Shown: positions 43,014 through 51,915 of the stretch, piece by piece
Position numbering within the stretch: position 1 is the first letter of the stretch
How the letters are laid out: each line of letters begins with the position of its first letter
Origin: DYJE01 sp041660385
GTDB lineage: Bacteria; Desulfobacterota; Desulfobacteria; Desulfobacterales; Desulfolunaceae
Direction: 5' to 3'
Length of the DNA: 64,000 nucleotides
Assembly (NCBI GenBank): GCA_041660385.1
Contig: JBAZWJ010000026.1
Coordinates: forward strand, 1-64,000
The notes under the pieces: generated by a model
Told to the model about the DNA's origin: nothing
Databases searched by the model: none
What the model saw: only the letters and a program-made list of their open reading frames with translations
Program-made: the position numbers and the translations under genes

Positions 43014-44585
43014 ATGAAAAATTCAATTAAAAATAGTGATAATATCTGGGATCTGATTGTTGTGGGCGGCGGTATTACCGGCGCAGGTATCCTCCGTGAA
43101 GCAGTCCGGAACGGATTGAAAACACTTCTTATAGAACAGAAGGATTTTGCCTGGGGTACGTCAAGCAGGTCCTCAAAGCTTGTTCATGGTGGATTGAGAT
43201 ACCTTAAAGAAGGGCATTTTGGTTTGACCAGAGAATCGGTGAAAGAGCGGGACCGATTGATACGTGAAGCACCCGGCCTTGTGGAACCTCTGGAATTTCA
43301 TCTCCCAGTTTATAAAAATAAGAAGCCAGGACGATGGACCATGGGGATAGGTCTTTCGGTATATGATCTTATTTCGGGAAAATGGAACCATTGTTATCGG
43401 TCAAAAAATGACTTTCTCAAGATGGAGCCACTGGTTGAATCCAAGGGGCTTGTGGGTGGATTTTCTTTCACTGATGCTCAAGTGGATGACGCAAGGCTCG
43501 TTATGCGGCTGATCCTGGAAGCCGAGGCTTCGGGAGGCGTTGCCATGAACTACACCCGGGCAATCGAACTGATCAGAGGAAATAAGGGAAAAATTGAGGG
43601 ACTTGTGGCCAAAGACACGGACACAGGTGAAATATTCAGAATTCATGCGACCTGCGTGGTCAACGCCACAGGGGTTTGGGCGGAGAATATCCATCCCTCA
43701 CCTGAAAAAAACAAACACATCCGGCCGCTTCGGGGAAGCCATCTTGTTTTTCCTGAGAATCTGATTCCCATAAATACCACCGTGAGTTTTTTTAATGCGG
43801 AAGATGGTAGAGCTCTTTTTGCCATTCCATGGGAAGGTGCTGTGATCGTGGGGACCACCGATCTTGATCATGGGAAACCATTATCTGCTGAACCAAGAAT
43901 TTCAGCAGATGAAGCCCATTATCTGCTGAAATCCCTTAATACTGCATTTCCTTCTCTCAAGCTTTCACTGGATCAGGCAGTATCAAGTTTCGCCGGAGTG
44001 CGTCCTGTGGTCAGCGAAGGGAATGTGTCGGCAGACAAAGAGTCAAGAGATCATGTTATCTGGAAGGATAACGGTCTTGTCACTGTGACAGGTGGTAAAC
44101 TGACCACGTTCAGGGTACTGGCCTACGACACTTTAAAATCATGCATTGAATACCTGCCGGGAAAAAGTCTGACAGCTATGGCAGAAAGGATTTTTGAACC
44201 CAGGGGAACACGGCCTTCTACCTGCTGTTTAACTGAAGGGCAGTTCCGAACTCTCTGGGGTCGATATGGTAAAGAGTCTCTGACCATACTTTCCGAATCT
44301 TCAGAAAAAGACCTGGAAACCATACCGGGCACACGGACACTCTGGGCTGAAATACGTCATGCGGCACGACATGAGAAAATTAGACATCTTGACGATCTTT
44401 TACTCAGGCGGGTCAGGATTGGATTACTTCTTTCAAAAGGTGGAAACAAGCATATGGATCGGATCAGAGCTGTGTGCAACGGAGTTTTGCCCTGGGATGA
44501 GGGCCGGTGGGAGGAGGAACTGAACGCATACATCGAGCTATGTGAATCCTGTTATTCTCCTGTCTCTTTTGAAAAAGAAACATGA
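43014..44585 (+). CDS. glpD: FAD-dependent glycerol-3-phosphate dehydrogenase
   Basis: A 523-aa flavoprotein. The FAD-binding GGGITGAG lies at 18-25, followed by TSSRSSKLVHGGLRYL, the GlpD/GlpA signature, NATGVWAE, IVGTTDLDHG and the C-terminal VTGGKLTTFR. It oxidises sn-glycerol 3-phosphate to DHAP and passes electrons to quinone at the inner membrane. E. coli GlpD has 501 aa. The gene follows fadR by 12 bases and faces the AGPS-like/FGGY pair across the divergent promoter, so the cluster as a whole may take a glycerol lipid to DHAP under acyl-CoA control (inference). A strong terminator follows. Confidence 0.92.
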   Translation: MKNSIKNSDNIWDLIVVGGGITGAGILREAVRNGLKTLLIEQKDFAWGTSSRSSKLVHGGLRYLKEGHFGLTRESVKERDRLIREAPGLVEPLEFHLPVYKNKKPGRWTMGIGLSVYDLISGKWNHCYRSKNDFLKMEPLVESKGLVGGFSFTDAQVDDARLVMRLILEAEASGGVAMNYTRAIELIRGNKGKIEGLVAKDTDTGEIFRIHATCVVNATGVWAENIHPSPEKNKHIRPLRGSHLVFPENLIPINTTVSFFNAEDGRALFAIPWEGAVIVGTTDLDHGKPLSAEPRISADEAHYLLKSLNTAFPSLKLSLDQAVSSFAGVRPVVSEGNVSADKESRDHVIWKDNGLVTVTGGKLTTFRVLAYDTLKSCIEYLPGKSLTAMAERIFEPRGTRPSTCCLTEGQFRTLWGRYGKESLTILSESSEKDLETIPGTRTLWAEIRHAARHEKIRHLDDLLLRRVRIGLLLSKGGNKHMDRIRAVCNGVLPWDEGRWEEELNAYIELCESCYSPVSFEKET

Positions 44586-44651
44586 ACAGTTAAAGACTCT
44601 GCGATAGCTCATTATCTCCTTTTCAACGCAAATCAATGATGAATCAATCGT

Positions 44652-44690
44652 CCGTATCGTTCAATATTCATGGAACGATACGGAATTTTT
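44652..44690 (+). terminator. intrinsic terminator of fadR-glpD
   Basis: CCGTATCGTTC (44652-44662) and its exact complement (44673-44683) flank a ten-base loop and are followed by AATTTTTATT. Confidence 0.8.
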
Positions 44691-44712
44691 ATTCCTTATC
44701 CGAAGAATTCTT

Positions 44713-44740
44713 TTGACATCAAAGACATTGTTCATTTAAT
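44713..44740 (+). promoter_or_regulatory. probable promoter of the kinase-FHA cluster
   Basis: TTGACA (44713) and TTTAAT (44735) are 16 bases apart, about 180 bases before the GTG start of the kinase-like gene. The rest of the 340-base gap 44586-44925 shows only the preceding terminator. Confidence 0.4.
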
Positions 44741-44925
44741 GTTTTCCTTTAAGATGGTGTCCTGATGGCACCCATCATCGTATTCATGGCGTTTGATTTC
44801 CGGTTGAATGTGGTTGGTAAACACACGACTACAGCATGTATCGTTTGAGGTGGGGAAACGGTCCGGGACACGGATGAATGGCGAACTTATCTCCGTAAAT
44901 ATACAGATTTAAACGAGGGTGACAC

Positions 44926-47244
44926 GTGAAAAAGACGTTATTAAAGATAGCTGTGGTGTCGATTTGCGTTTTTGCGGCAACGTTTTTTTCCCCTGACTAT
45001 GCCCGCATGTTTTCGGGATATGCAGACCAGAAACTCGATGACTTCATTGTTTTTTTAACCACACATATCGTACGTGTATTGCCGGGAATTCATATAAATA
45101 AAGGGATGCTCATTGCCATTCCTTTCTGGGTGATTGTCGTACTTTGTCTTCTTAAACTCATCGACTTGGTTTCGGCAAAAAGTTTCAGGAAAAAAACTGG
45201 GTCAATGACCAAATCAGCAAGGAAAAATGAACCCGTAGAAGAGAATGACGGGGTAACCCAGGAATTCGATGTGTCTAAGGGAAGCGATTTTAACAAGGAA
45301 ATTCTGGTTCAATTTTTCTTGAAATTGTTTAAAATTCAGATCGGAGCAACGAAAAGTTCTCCTGGTAAGTACAAGGCCGTTACAACTATTAACGTATGGC
45401 CCAACAGGGTTTATGAACTCAGTGTCATGTATGAAGGAGACTGGGTCACACGAAGGCTTACTATCGGGCCTCTGGGCGATGACGGGGTAAGCAAAAGTGT
45501 CTGTTACTATGCGATTTACGACGATCATCTTGTTGTAAAAGTTCCACCCGAGCCCATCACGGATTTTCAGGAATACCTCTCATGTATCAAAGCGGATATG
45601 TTGATCGCCAAACGGCTTACACCGAAAGAATGCATTATTCCCAGAGTTTCAGTTATTCTTGGAAGACTCCTTTCACCAGGGATGAAAAACTCGGAAACGC
45701 AGGCTCTTGAAAAAAACTACGTCGACCGATTAAATGGCAACTCCCAGTTCCAGGAGTATTTAAAAATCGGCAGTTCATTTGTGTTCTTTATGGATCTTTC
45801 CCGCTATTATTTTTTGAGTGGAGTGGTCAACGAAATGCACGATATGGAAAACGCCATGCCAAGAGAAATTCTGGGGTTTCCCAATATGATCTGGGACACC
45901 TATGAATTTGAAGGTCGATACGGACATCAGAGTTCACATATCGGATTTGAAATGCGGAATATTTATGAGGAATATGAACGTGAAATCAGCCGTCTTCTTC
46001 TTCAGTACGGGGTAACCACACCATTGCCCTCGTATACGGTGAGGCATTGGTTCCTTATTCATTTGTCCGGAAGAGGGCGTATTGAATCGGAGGGAGATCT
46101 TTCACAGAGTTTTATTGAAGATTTGAACACTCTTTCCCGTGAATCTATGATCGACAATAGAACGTCCATCGAAAGCTACAGAAGAGTAGTTCGGGAATAC
46201 ATCTACAAATCCACCATCGCACGATTCAAAGCGGAGATGGGCAGTCTTGTCACGAACATCATAGGGCTTTTGATTTTTCTTGGGAAAAAACAAGTGGCTA
46301 TGCGAGATTTAAAACCGGATAACCTTATCATTGCGGGAGATGTGGACAAGTATCCTTATTTTTTAAGATCACCTGATCAGTTCACCATGGGATTTATCGA
46401 TGTGGAAACGGCCGTGGACTATGGTAAGGAAACCGTCGAAGAAATTATGCAGCCCCAATTGGGCGGCACTCCCAAATACGCAACACCTTCCCATCTTTTC
46501 CCCAATAAATGGATTATCGACGTGTTTGGTGATTTAAGACGCATTCTTAATCTTCAGGACTGGTATGCGGCCGTTGCCATGATATTCAAAGTGATTACAG
46601 GGGGCAATTTGTTCGAAAAAACAGCGACCTTGCTCCCTGAGATTAAACGGGTGCTCGAAGGCCCCATGGAAACGAACGATAATGTGTTGCCAACGTTAGA
46701 ATATGTCAGCCGGATGTTCTGGAGGAGCTCAGCCGAAGAATTTCAGGAAAAAATTCAAAAAAACAAGGCGATTTTGAATACGGTTAGCCTGATTGTCCGT
46801 GAAAAGGATAAACAGGTTCTTTTATATCAGCTTTCAAAAGAGAAGAAAAATCTATCGGTAAAGCTTGTCGAAAGAATCAACAGCCAGTCTTTATTTAAAA
46901 GCAAACAGAACCGGGAATCCCTTTTCAATTCTCCGGTGGAGCAGATTAGAGCCATGCGGCTCAGGTGTGAATCGGAGGCCGGGGCACAACTGAATAACAA
47001 ACAGGATATAGTTAATTTTTTCAAAGGTTTTGAGCCTCTGAAAATTCAATATGAACAACGCACCGCTGCCTTGGAATATCTGAAGACAGCCGGTCCTGAA
47101 ATTCCTGTTGCCACAATGATGGAAGTGATGTTTAATATCGTCCTTACTGCCATGTATACCGAGTTGTGGGGAGATCATTCGGATGGTTCGGATAATTCAA
47201 CACCGGATCAGGACAAGGGATCACCATTAGATACGACACTATGA
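44926..47244 (+). CDS. membrane-bound Ser/Thr protein kinase-like protein
   Basis: A 772-aa protein from a GTG start with GAGGG upstream. Two membrane helices (about 5-22 and 60-82) precede a cytoplasmic part. The kinase fold is divergent but readable: a possible Gly-rich turn GPLGDDG, beta-3 lysine K205 in VVKVP, catalytic loop MRDLKPDN (D461, N466) in place of HRD, metal-binding DVE (492-494) in place of DFG, GGTPKYATP as activation segment, and DWYAAVAMIFKVITG as helix F. A large insert separates the lobes (about 240-430), and a helical C-terminal region follows. Key catalytic residues survive, so activity is plausible. The downstream FHA proteins, readers of phosphothreonine, support a kinase role (inference). 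Confidence 0.75.
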   Translation: MKKTLLKIAVVSICVFAATFFSPDYARMFSGYADQKLDDFIVFLTTHIVRVLPGIHINKGMLIAIPFWVIVVLCLLKLIDLVSAKSFRKKTGSMTKSARKNEPVEENDGVTQEFDVSKGSDFNKEILVQFFLKLFKIQIGATKSSPGKYKAVTTINVWPNRVYELSVMYEGDWVTRRLTIGPLGDDGVSKSVCYYAIYDDHLVVKVPPEPITDFQEYLSCIKADMLIAKRLTPKECIIPRVSVILGRLLSPGMKNSETQALEKNYVDRLNGNSQFQEYLKIGSSFVFFMDLSRYYFLSGVVNEMHDMENAMPREILGFPNMIWDTYEFEGRYGHQSSHIGFEMRNIYEEYEREISRLLLQYGVTTPLPSYTVRHWFLIHLSGRGRIESEGDLSQSFIEDLNTLSRESMIDNRTSIESYRRVVREYIYKSTIARFKAEMGSLVTNIIGLLIFLGKKQVAMRDLKPDNLIIAGDVDKYPYFLRSPDQFTMGFIDVETAVDYGKETVEEIMQPQLGGTPKYATPSHLFPNKWIIDVFGDLRRILNLQDWYAAVAMIFKVITGGNLFEKTATLLPEIKRVLEGPMETNDNVLPTLEYVSRMFWRSSAEEFQEKIQKNKAILNTVSLIVREKDKQVLLYQLSKEKKNLSVKLVERINSQSLFKSKQNRESLFNSPVEQIRAMRLRCESEAGAQLNNKQDIVNFFKGFEPLKIQYEQRTAALEYLKTAGPEIPVATMMEVMFNIVLTAMYTELWGDHSDGSDNSTPDQDKGSPLDTTL

Positions 47245-47321
47245 CGTTCGATGTGATCTGAAACAGTATTTTGATTAACGTGTACAGGTCCAGCTTGTCT
47301 GGGTTAGGTTGGAAAATCGTC

Positions 47322-48014
47322 ATGCCTAAGTTGACATTAAAATTCAATAACAAAGTTATAAAGGTTTATAATTATAAAAAAGACAAATCCATCAGTATCG
47401 GACGAAAGGAAACCAGCGATATCGTCATACCGAATCTTACCGTTTCCGGAAGTCACGCGAAAATTGATTATACCGACAATGGATTTTTGTTGACTGACCT
47501 CAATAGTAAAAACAAAACATTTGTTAATGGGGAAGAGCTTAATGCAGCCATTTTGAACGATCAGGATGTGATCGTTATCGGAAAACACAGTCTCGTTTTT
47601 AATTTGTCAAAAGACGAGCATATTCAAGCTGAGAGAGAAATCGGAATGGACCAGACCATGGTATTGAATTCCGATATTCACAAGGGAATGATCTCAAAGA
47701 AAATATCGGTTGAGGCGCAGAGCCCGGGAATTGCCATGCTTGCTTTTGTCGAAGGTGGAGAGGGTAAGATCGAGATATCCAGAAACACCATGAGTATTGG
47801 CAAAGACCCCGCAAATGATATTGTTATTCGTGGTTTTTTTGTGGGCAAGACAGCAGCAATCCTAAAAAAAACCAATCAGGGAGTCACCCTATCTTATGGG
47901 GGGGGCTTCGCCAAAATCTTTGTCAACAATAAGGTTGTCAAACATACTATTCTTCTTGAAGAGTTTGATGTGATAATGATTGGAGGAGCTGAGCTTCAGT
48001 TTTTCTACAAATGA
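47322..48014 (+). CDS. double FHA-domain protein
   Basis: About 230 aa from the ATG at 47322; an in-frame ATT-type start 17 codons earlier has no support. The first FHA domain (about 20-90) has the consensus SIGRKETSDIVIPNLTVSG-SH and NSKNKTFVNG. The second (about 150-225) has SIGKDPANDIVIRG and FVNNKVV but lacks the S-x-x-H pair, so it may have lost phosphopeptide binding. FHA domains read phosphothreonine. Located between the kinase-like gene and an EEP-family enzyme, with the stop overlapping the next start (ATGA), it is a likely adaptor for the kinase. Confidence 0.85.
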   Translation: MPKLTLKFNNKVIKVYNYKKDKSISIGRKETSDIVIPNLTVSGSHAKIDYTDNGFLLTDLNSKNKTFVNGEELNAAILNDQDVIVIGKHSLVFNLSKDEHIQAEREIGMDQTMVLNSDIHKGMISKKISVEAQSPGIAMLAFVEGGEGKIEISRNTMSIGKDPANDIVIRGFFVGKTAAILKKTNQGVTLSYGGGFAKIFVNNKVVKHTILLEEFDVIMIGGAELQFFYK

Positions 48015-49051
48015 TCAATTGCTTTGTTGCTGTTTTTTTTTTAATACTCTGCTTTGTTGCCCCGTTGAATGTGACCTGGGCCGCCCAATCGTTTCGAGTG
48101 GCTAATTATAATGTCGAGAATCTCTTCGATGTTGAAAAAAGCGGTGCCGAATATGATGAATATAACCCTTTCGGATCGTTTGGATGGGACAAGGCAATGG
48201 TCGATATTAAATGCAGTCAGCTTGCACGTGTCATTGTGGACCTCCGGGCCGATATCATTGGCCTGGAAGAAGTTGAATCGAAAAAAGCCCTTTTCCTTCT
48301 TCAAGCCAAATTGAAATCAAAGGGAGCTGATTACCCGTTTTCTGCGATGGTTGACACAGGTCGTCATGCCATAGGATGTGCCTTACTTTCAAAACGTCCT
48401 ATGAAGATAAAAAAAGACTTGCCAGTTGATAAGGGACGAGAACGAAACATCCTGAAAGTCATCGTTGATATTGATGGCAAGCCTTTCGTCATTTATGTCA
48501 ATCACTGGGCTTCGAAAAAGAATCCTGAAAGTGACAGAATTAAATCGGCTCGGGTTCTTATAAATGATCTGGAATCCCTTCCATCCGGCACGGATTTTCT
48601 CGTCATAGGTGATTTTAATTCGGATTACGATGAATTCATTAATTTTGCACGAGAACCTGAACTAAACGATACTCAGGGTCGGACTGGGATCAACCATGTT
48701 CTAAGAACAATTCATGACGGAATTCCCGTCGATAAAAAAAGGTTACGTTCAATTAGATCAGCGGCTTTGCTATATAATCTCTGGCTTGAACTGCCTTTTG
48801 ATCAGCGATGGTCCTATATTTTTAAGGGCAGGGGAAGTTCCCTTGATCATATGATAATACCAGCATCTCTTTATGATGGACGTGGAATCGACTATAAAGA
48901 CAACTCTTTTAACCGCTTTGCCCCAGATTATCTTTTTATACGAAAATCGATTTTCAGGTGGCAGATGGGCAATGCAGGCAAAGGGCGACATCTGGGCAAG
49001 GGATACTCGGATCATTTGCCCGTATATGCTGATTTTACAATAAATAAATAA
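48011..49051 (+). CDS. secreted endonuclease/exonuclease/phosphatase-family protein
   Basis: A 346-aa protein with a signal peptide (cleavage near TWA-AQS) and the EEP fold: VANYNVENLFD, GLEEVES with the metal-binding Glu, YVNHWASKKN, IGDFNSDYD, LDHMIIP and a final YSDHLPV with catalytic His. Members are extracellular DNases, sphingomyelinase-like or phosphoinositide phosphatases; the NVENLFD form is common among bacterial secreted nucleases. The substrate is unknown. Its start overlaps the FHA gene stop, tying an exported hydrolase to a cytoplasmic phospho-signalling pair, which is odd. It may be the output of the cluster, or simply a passenger. Confidence 0.85.
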   Translation: MINCFVAVFFLILCFVAPLNVTWAAQSFRVANYNVENLFDVEKSGAEYDEYNPFGSFGWDKAMVDIKCSQLARVIVDLRADIIGLEEVESKKALFLLQAKLKSKGADYPFSAMVDTGRHAIGCALLSKRPMKIKKDLPVDKGRERNILKVIVDIDGKPFVIYVNHWASKKNPESDRIKSARVLINDLESLPSGTDFLVIGDFNSDYDEFINFAREPELNDTQGRTGINHVLRTIHDGIPVDKKRLRSIRSAALLYNLWLELPFDQRWSYIFKGRGSSLDHMIIPASLYDGRGIDYKDNSFNRFAPDYLFIRKSIFRWQMGNAGKGRHLGKGYSDHLPVYADFTINK

Positions 49052-49075
49052 ACTAAATGGCAAAGGGGGTTCTTC

Positions 49076-49104
49076 TTGACACACCCCGGACATTTGCATA
49101 CTAT
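49076..49104 (+). promoter_or_regulatory. sigma-70-type promoter of the cyclase-FHA gene
   Basis: TTGACA (49076) and TACTAT (49099) are 17 bases apart, about 45 bases before the TTG start. It is the best sigma-70 match in this part of the window. Confidence 0.6.
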
Positions 49105-49150
49105 CTGTATTCATGTGATTTCAGACATTACTATCATAAGGTAAAAAACA

Positions 49151-50044
49151 TTGCGCAAAACTGTATCCGTTGCCGTTTTATTCGCAGATATTGCCAAAAG
49201 CACCCAACTGTATGATATTCTTGGGGATAAAAGAGCCCAGGCACAGATATCCAGTTGGTTGCAGATACTGTCTGATGTCACATCCGCTCACGGTGGTTTT
49301 GTTATCAAGAAGATTGGTGATGAAGTCCTCTGCACGTTCAGGGATGTGGCCAGCGCTGTCGCAGCAGGAAAAGGAATGCATCAGGCCCTTGACCGGATGG
49401 CTGTTGATGATTTCCCGGAAATAGGATCTCCTAATATATATGTGGGCATCAACTGGGGCAAGATCATTGTAGACGGTGGCGATATCTATGGTGATGTGGT
49501 CAATGTGGCCTCGCGCCTTGTTAACCTTGCAAAACAGCGTCAGATTCTTTTAAGCGATGAGGCGGTTGGCAATCTCTCAGCCCATGATCAAAGCCATGTT
49601 AAGTTTGTGGACACCGAAGTCGTCAAAGGTAAATTTGAAGAAATACGCTATTACGAGTATATCTGGGAACAGCTAGACCAGACCATGATCGTCGATAAGA
49701 GCATGGATAAAAAAGCCTTGATGTACTCACTTGAACTTAGAACTAAAGACAGGATTACGATTGTGGATCAGACCCATCCGGTGGCCACTTTCGGCAGGCA
49801 AAGCCATAACGATTTCGTCCTCACCAACAAGCGGGTTTCACGTACCCACGCCCGGGTCGAATACCGATGGGGAAAATTTGTCCTGATCGACCAAAGCTCA
49901 AATGGAACCTTTGTATATGACATGAAAGACAAGAAACGGTACTTGAAACGTGAAGAAACGGTTCTCCCTGTGAGCGGTTATATCATTTTTGGAGAAGAAG
50001 CTGGGAAAGATTCTTCTGAAGCGGTTATATATACACGGAAGTAA
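49151..50044 (+). CDS. class III nucleotide cyclase-like protein with C-terminal FHA domain
   Basis: A 297-aa soluble protein starting at TTG with AAGG about nine bases upstream. The class III cyclase domain (about 1-170) shows the first metal Asp in FADIAKST (D13), IKKIGDEVL (D57), GINWGKIIVDGGDIYGDVV and NVASRL with the transition-state Asn and Arg. An FHA domain (about 205-290) follows with FGRQSHNDFVLTNKRVSRTH and SSNGTF, complete with the S-R-x-x-H-type binding residues. Whether it makes cAMP or cGMP cannot be read. Cyclase plus FHA in one chain suggests cyclase output steered by Ser/Thr phosphorylation, presumably by the kinase three genes upstream (inference). Confidence 0.87.
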   Translation: MRKTVSVAVLFADIAKSTQLYDILGDKRAQAQISSWLQILSDVTSAHGGFVIKKIGDEVLCTFRDVASAVAAGKGMHQALDRMAVDDFPEIGSPNIYVGINWGKIIVDGGDIYGDVVNVASRLVNLAKQRQILLSDEAVGNLSAHDQSHVKFVDTEVVKGKFEEIRYYEYIWEQLDQTMIVDKSMDKKALMYSLELRTKDRITIVDQTHPVATFGRQSHNDFVLTNKRVSRTHARVEYRWGKFVLIDQSSNGTFVYDMKDKKRYLKREETVLPVSGYIIFGEEAGKDSSEAVIYTRK

Positions 50045-50087
50045 GGCTGGGGGTTCAAACCCACACCCAAAAAATCAGAAAGTTCAG

Positions 50088-51404
50088 TTAAATTCGGTTC
50101 ATATTCATCACAGTTCCCACACCTGCCCGTTCATCGAAAAACGCCTTAGCCTCCCCCACAACATAGAGAGAGCCTGAGATACAGATCATATCATTTACGG
50201 CAGTTTTGCTTTCTGCGTGGCGTATTGCTTTAGGTATGTCGTTGATGATGGTGACGTCGTTACAAAGATCTTTTGCAACCTGGAATAACTTCTCAGGTTC
50301 GATAGCCCGTTCGGTTTTTGCCTGGGTCAGAATGACACTGGAACACAAAGGAAGGATACGGTTGAACATGGCTGAATAGGATTTATCATCGAGAACTCCG
50401 GTGACAAGGGTTATTTTTTTGTCAGGATGAGATTCTTCCAGATAGTCTGAAAGTTTATGAATGGACATGAGATTGTGTGCACCGTCAACCATGGTCAGTG
50501 GATTCTGGGAAACGACCTCAAGCCTTCCGGGCCATAGGGTCGCTTTTAAACCCATACGGATCGTGCGTTCAGATATTTTGGTAGCAACGTTTTTCAGAAC
50601 CTCGCAAGCAGCAAGAGCTAAGGCACCGTTATCGACTTGATGTTTGCCTTTCAGTTCAACCTGCATATCCTGCCATGTGTTTTTTATTCCATAGTAGGTG
50701 AAACTGCCTTCCTGCTTCTTTCGCCTCACTTTGAAATCCTGGCGATATACGTACAGCGGAGCTGATTTTTCTTGCGCTGTTTTTTTAATCACAGAAATTA
50801 CTTTGTCTTGATCCACTGCTGTGATAACGGGTGCACCTGCTTTGATGATCCCTGCTTTTTCATAGGCGATGTCTGAAAGGGTAGAGCCCAGATAGGATTT
50901 GTGTTCCAGAGAAATGTTGGTGATGATGCTTAAAGCTGGAGAGATGATATTTGTTGCATCCAGCCGTCCTCCCATCCCTGTTTCAATGACGGCGTATTCA
51001 ACCTTGCGCTTTCTGAATAGATAAAAGGCCATGGCCGTAGATATTTCGAAAAATGTGGCAGAACGTTCACCGGTGTTTGCCGCCTCAACAGCGCGATAGG
51101 ATTCGATGACATCTTCGTTTGAGACCTCTTCGCTGTCAACCATGATCCTTTCGTTAAACGAAACCAGGTGTGGAGATGTGTAGAGTCCTGTTTTGTAGCC
51201 AGACTGATGGAGTATATGCGAAAGGGTCGAGGCGACGGACCCTTTTCCGTTTGTTCCTGCTACATGGATGCTGATGAAGTCTTTGTGTGGGTTTCCCAGC
51301 TTTTCGAGAATCCTTTCCATGGTTGAAAGGCCAAGGACGATTCCAAAACGCCCCAGGGCATACATGGTATCGAGACAGCGTTCGTATTCATCGTGTGATG
51401 TCAT
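50088..51404 (-). CDS. folC: bifunctional folylpolyglutamate/dihydrofolate synthase
   Basis: About 438 aa from the ATG at 51404; an upstream TTG would add 24 residues without family support. The Mur-ligase fold shows the P-loop GTNGKGS (50-56), then LGLSTMERILEKLG before it, SPHLVSFNERI, ETGMGGRLDATN and TMVDGAHN. It adds glutamate to dihydropteroate and to reduced folates in the cytoplasm. It follows rpsU and adk on the same strand, but each is separated by a terminator-like hairpin. It converges with the cyclase-FHA gene, 43 bases apart. Confidence 0.92.
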   Translation of the reverse strand: MTSHDEYERCLDTMYALGRFGIVLGLSTMERILEKLGNPHKDFISIHVAGTNGKGSVASTLSHILHQSGYKTGLYTSPHLVSFNERIMVDSEEVSNEDVIESYRAVEAANTGERSATFFEISTAMAFYLFRKRKVEYAVIETGMGGRLDATNIISPALSIITNISLEHKSYLGSTLSDIAYEKAGIIKAGAPVITAVDQDKVISVIKKTAQEKSAPLYVYRQDFKVRRKKQEGSFTYYGIKNTWQDMQVELKGKHQVDNGALALAACEVLKNVATKISERTIRMGLKATLWPGRLEVVSQNPLTMVDGAHNLMSIHKLSDYLEESHPDKKITLVTGVLDDKSYSAMFNRILPLCSSVILTQAKTERAIEPEKLFQVAKDLCNDVTIINDIPKAIRHAESKTAVNDMICISGSLYVVGEAKAFFDERAGVGTVMNMNRI

Positions 51405-51489
51405 GGGTTCACCCGTCTGTGCTTCGGAAGGAGTTGTTCTATATGAAACAGCGAACCCGGAATGAAGGACATTCAAACCGGGTTCAAGA

Positions 51490-51512
51490 AAATAAAAACG
51501 TTAAGAACGTTT
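51490..51512 (-). terminator. terminator of rpsU
   Basis: On the minus strand AAACGTT-CTT-AACGTTT follows the rpsU stop by one base and is followed by TTATTTT. Confidence 0.5.
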
Positions 51513-51513
51513 A

Positions 51514-51717
51514 TTATTTGTTTCTGCTTCGGGCAGTGGCAATGCGTTGTCTTCTTAAAGATTCTCTGTGTTTCCGGCGTTTGTGCTCGCTTGGTTTTTC
51601 GAAACTTTTTTTAAGTTTCAAACGTTTAAACAGGCCGTCGTTCTGAATTTTCTTTTTGAGAATCCGCATAGCTTTTTCGAGATCGTTATCGATCACTTTG
51701 ACTTCGATTTCTTTCAA
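51514..51717 (-). CDS. rpsU: 30S ribosomal protein S21
   Basis: A 67-aa basic protein beginning at TTG (51717), with AAAGGGG eight bases upstream. The start gives the family N-terminus MKEIEVKVIDNDLEKAMR; the frame is open further upstream, but S21 proteins begin here. The rest (FKRLKLKKSFEKPSEHKRRK, then a basic tail) is typical. S21 helps initiation by the 30S subunit. It is usually a single short gene, flanked here by hairpin terminators on both sides. Confidence 0.92.
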   Translation of the reverse strand: MKEIEVKVIDNDLEKAMRILKKKIQNDGLFKRLKLKKSFEKPSEHKRRKHRESLRRQRIATARSRNK

Positions 51718-51857
51718 ATGTATCGCCCCTTTCTTCACATCGTTCACGCGCAGATCGAAGCTCTGCACCGATGGTTATTTTAAAATCTTTAATAATATAG
51801 AAGGTGATAATTATATGAAAAGCTGATAAATGGCAAGCACAAAGTTCATCGGCTGAT

Positions 51858-51890
51858 ATAAACCCCGCAGCAGCTTGTGCTGCGGGGGTT
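51858..51890 (-). terminator. terminator of adk
   Basis: AACCCCGCAGCA (51861-51872) and TGCTGCGGGGGTT (51878-51890) pair over 12 bp with one bulged G. On the minus strand the hairpin is followed by TATATC after the closing T residues, 26 bases past the adk stop. Confidence 0.6.
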
Positions 51891-51915
51891 CACCAATACC
51901 AGATGGAATAATTGC

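Noticed and set aside
47271..47321. Longer N-terminus for the double-FHA protein
   Set aside because: The upstream extension has no ribosome site. The FHA fold starts directly after the ATG at 47322.
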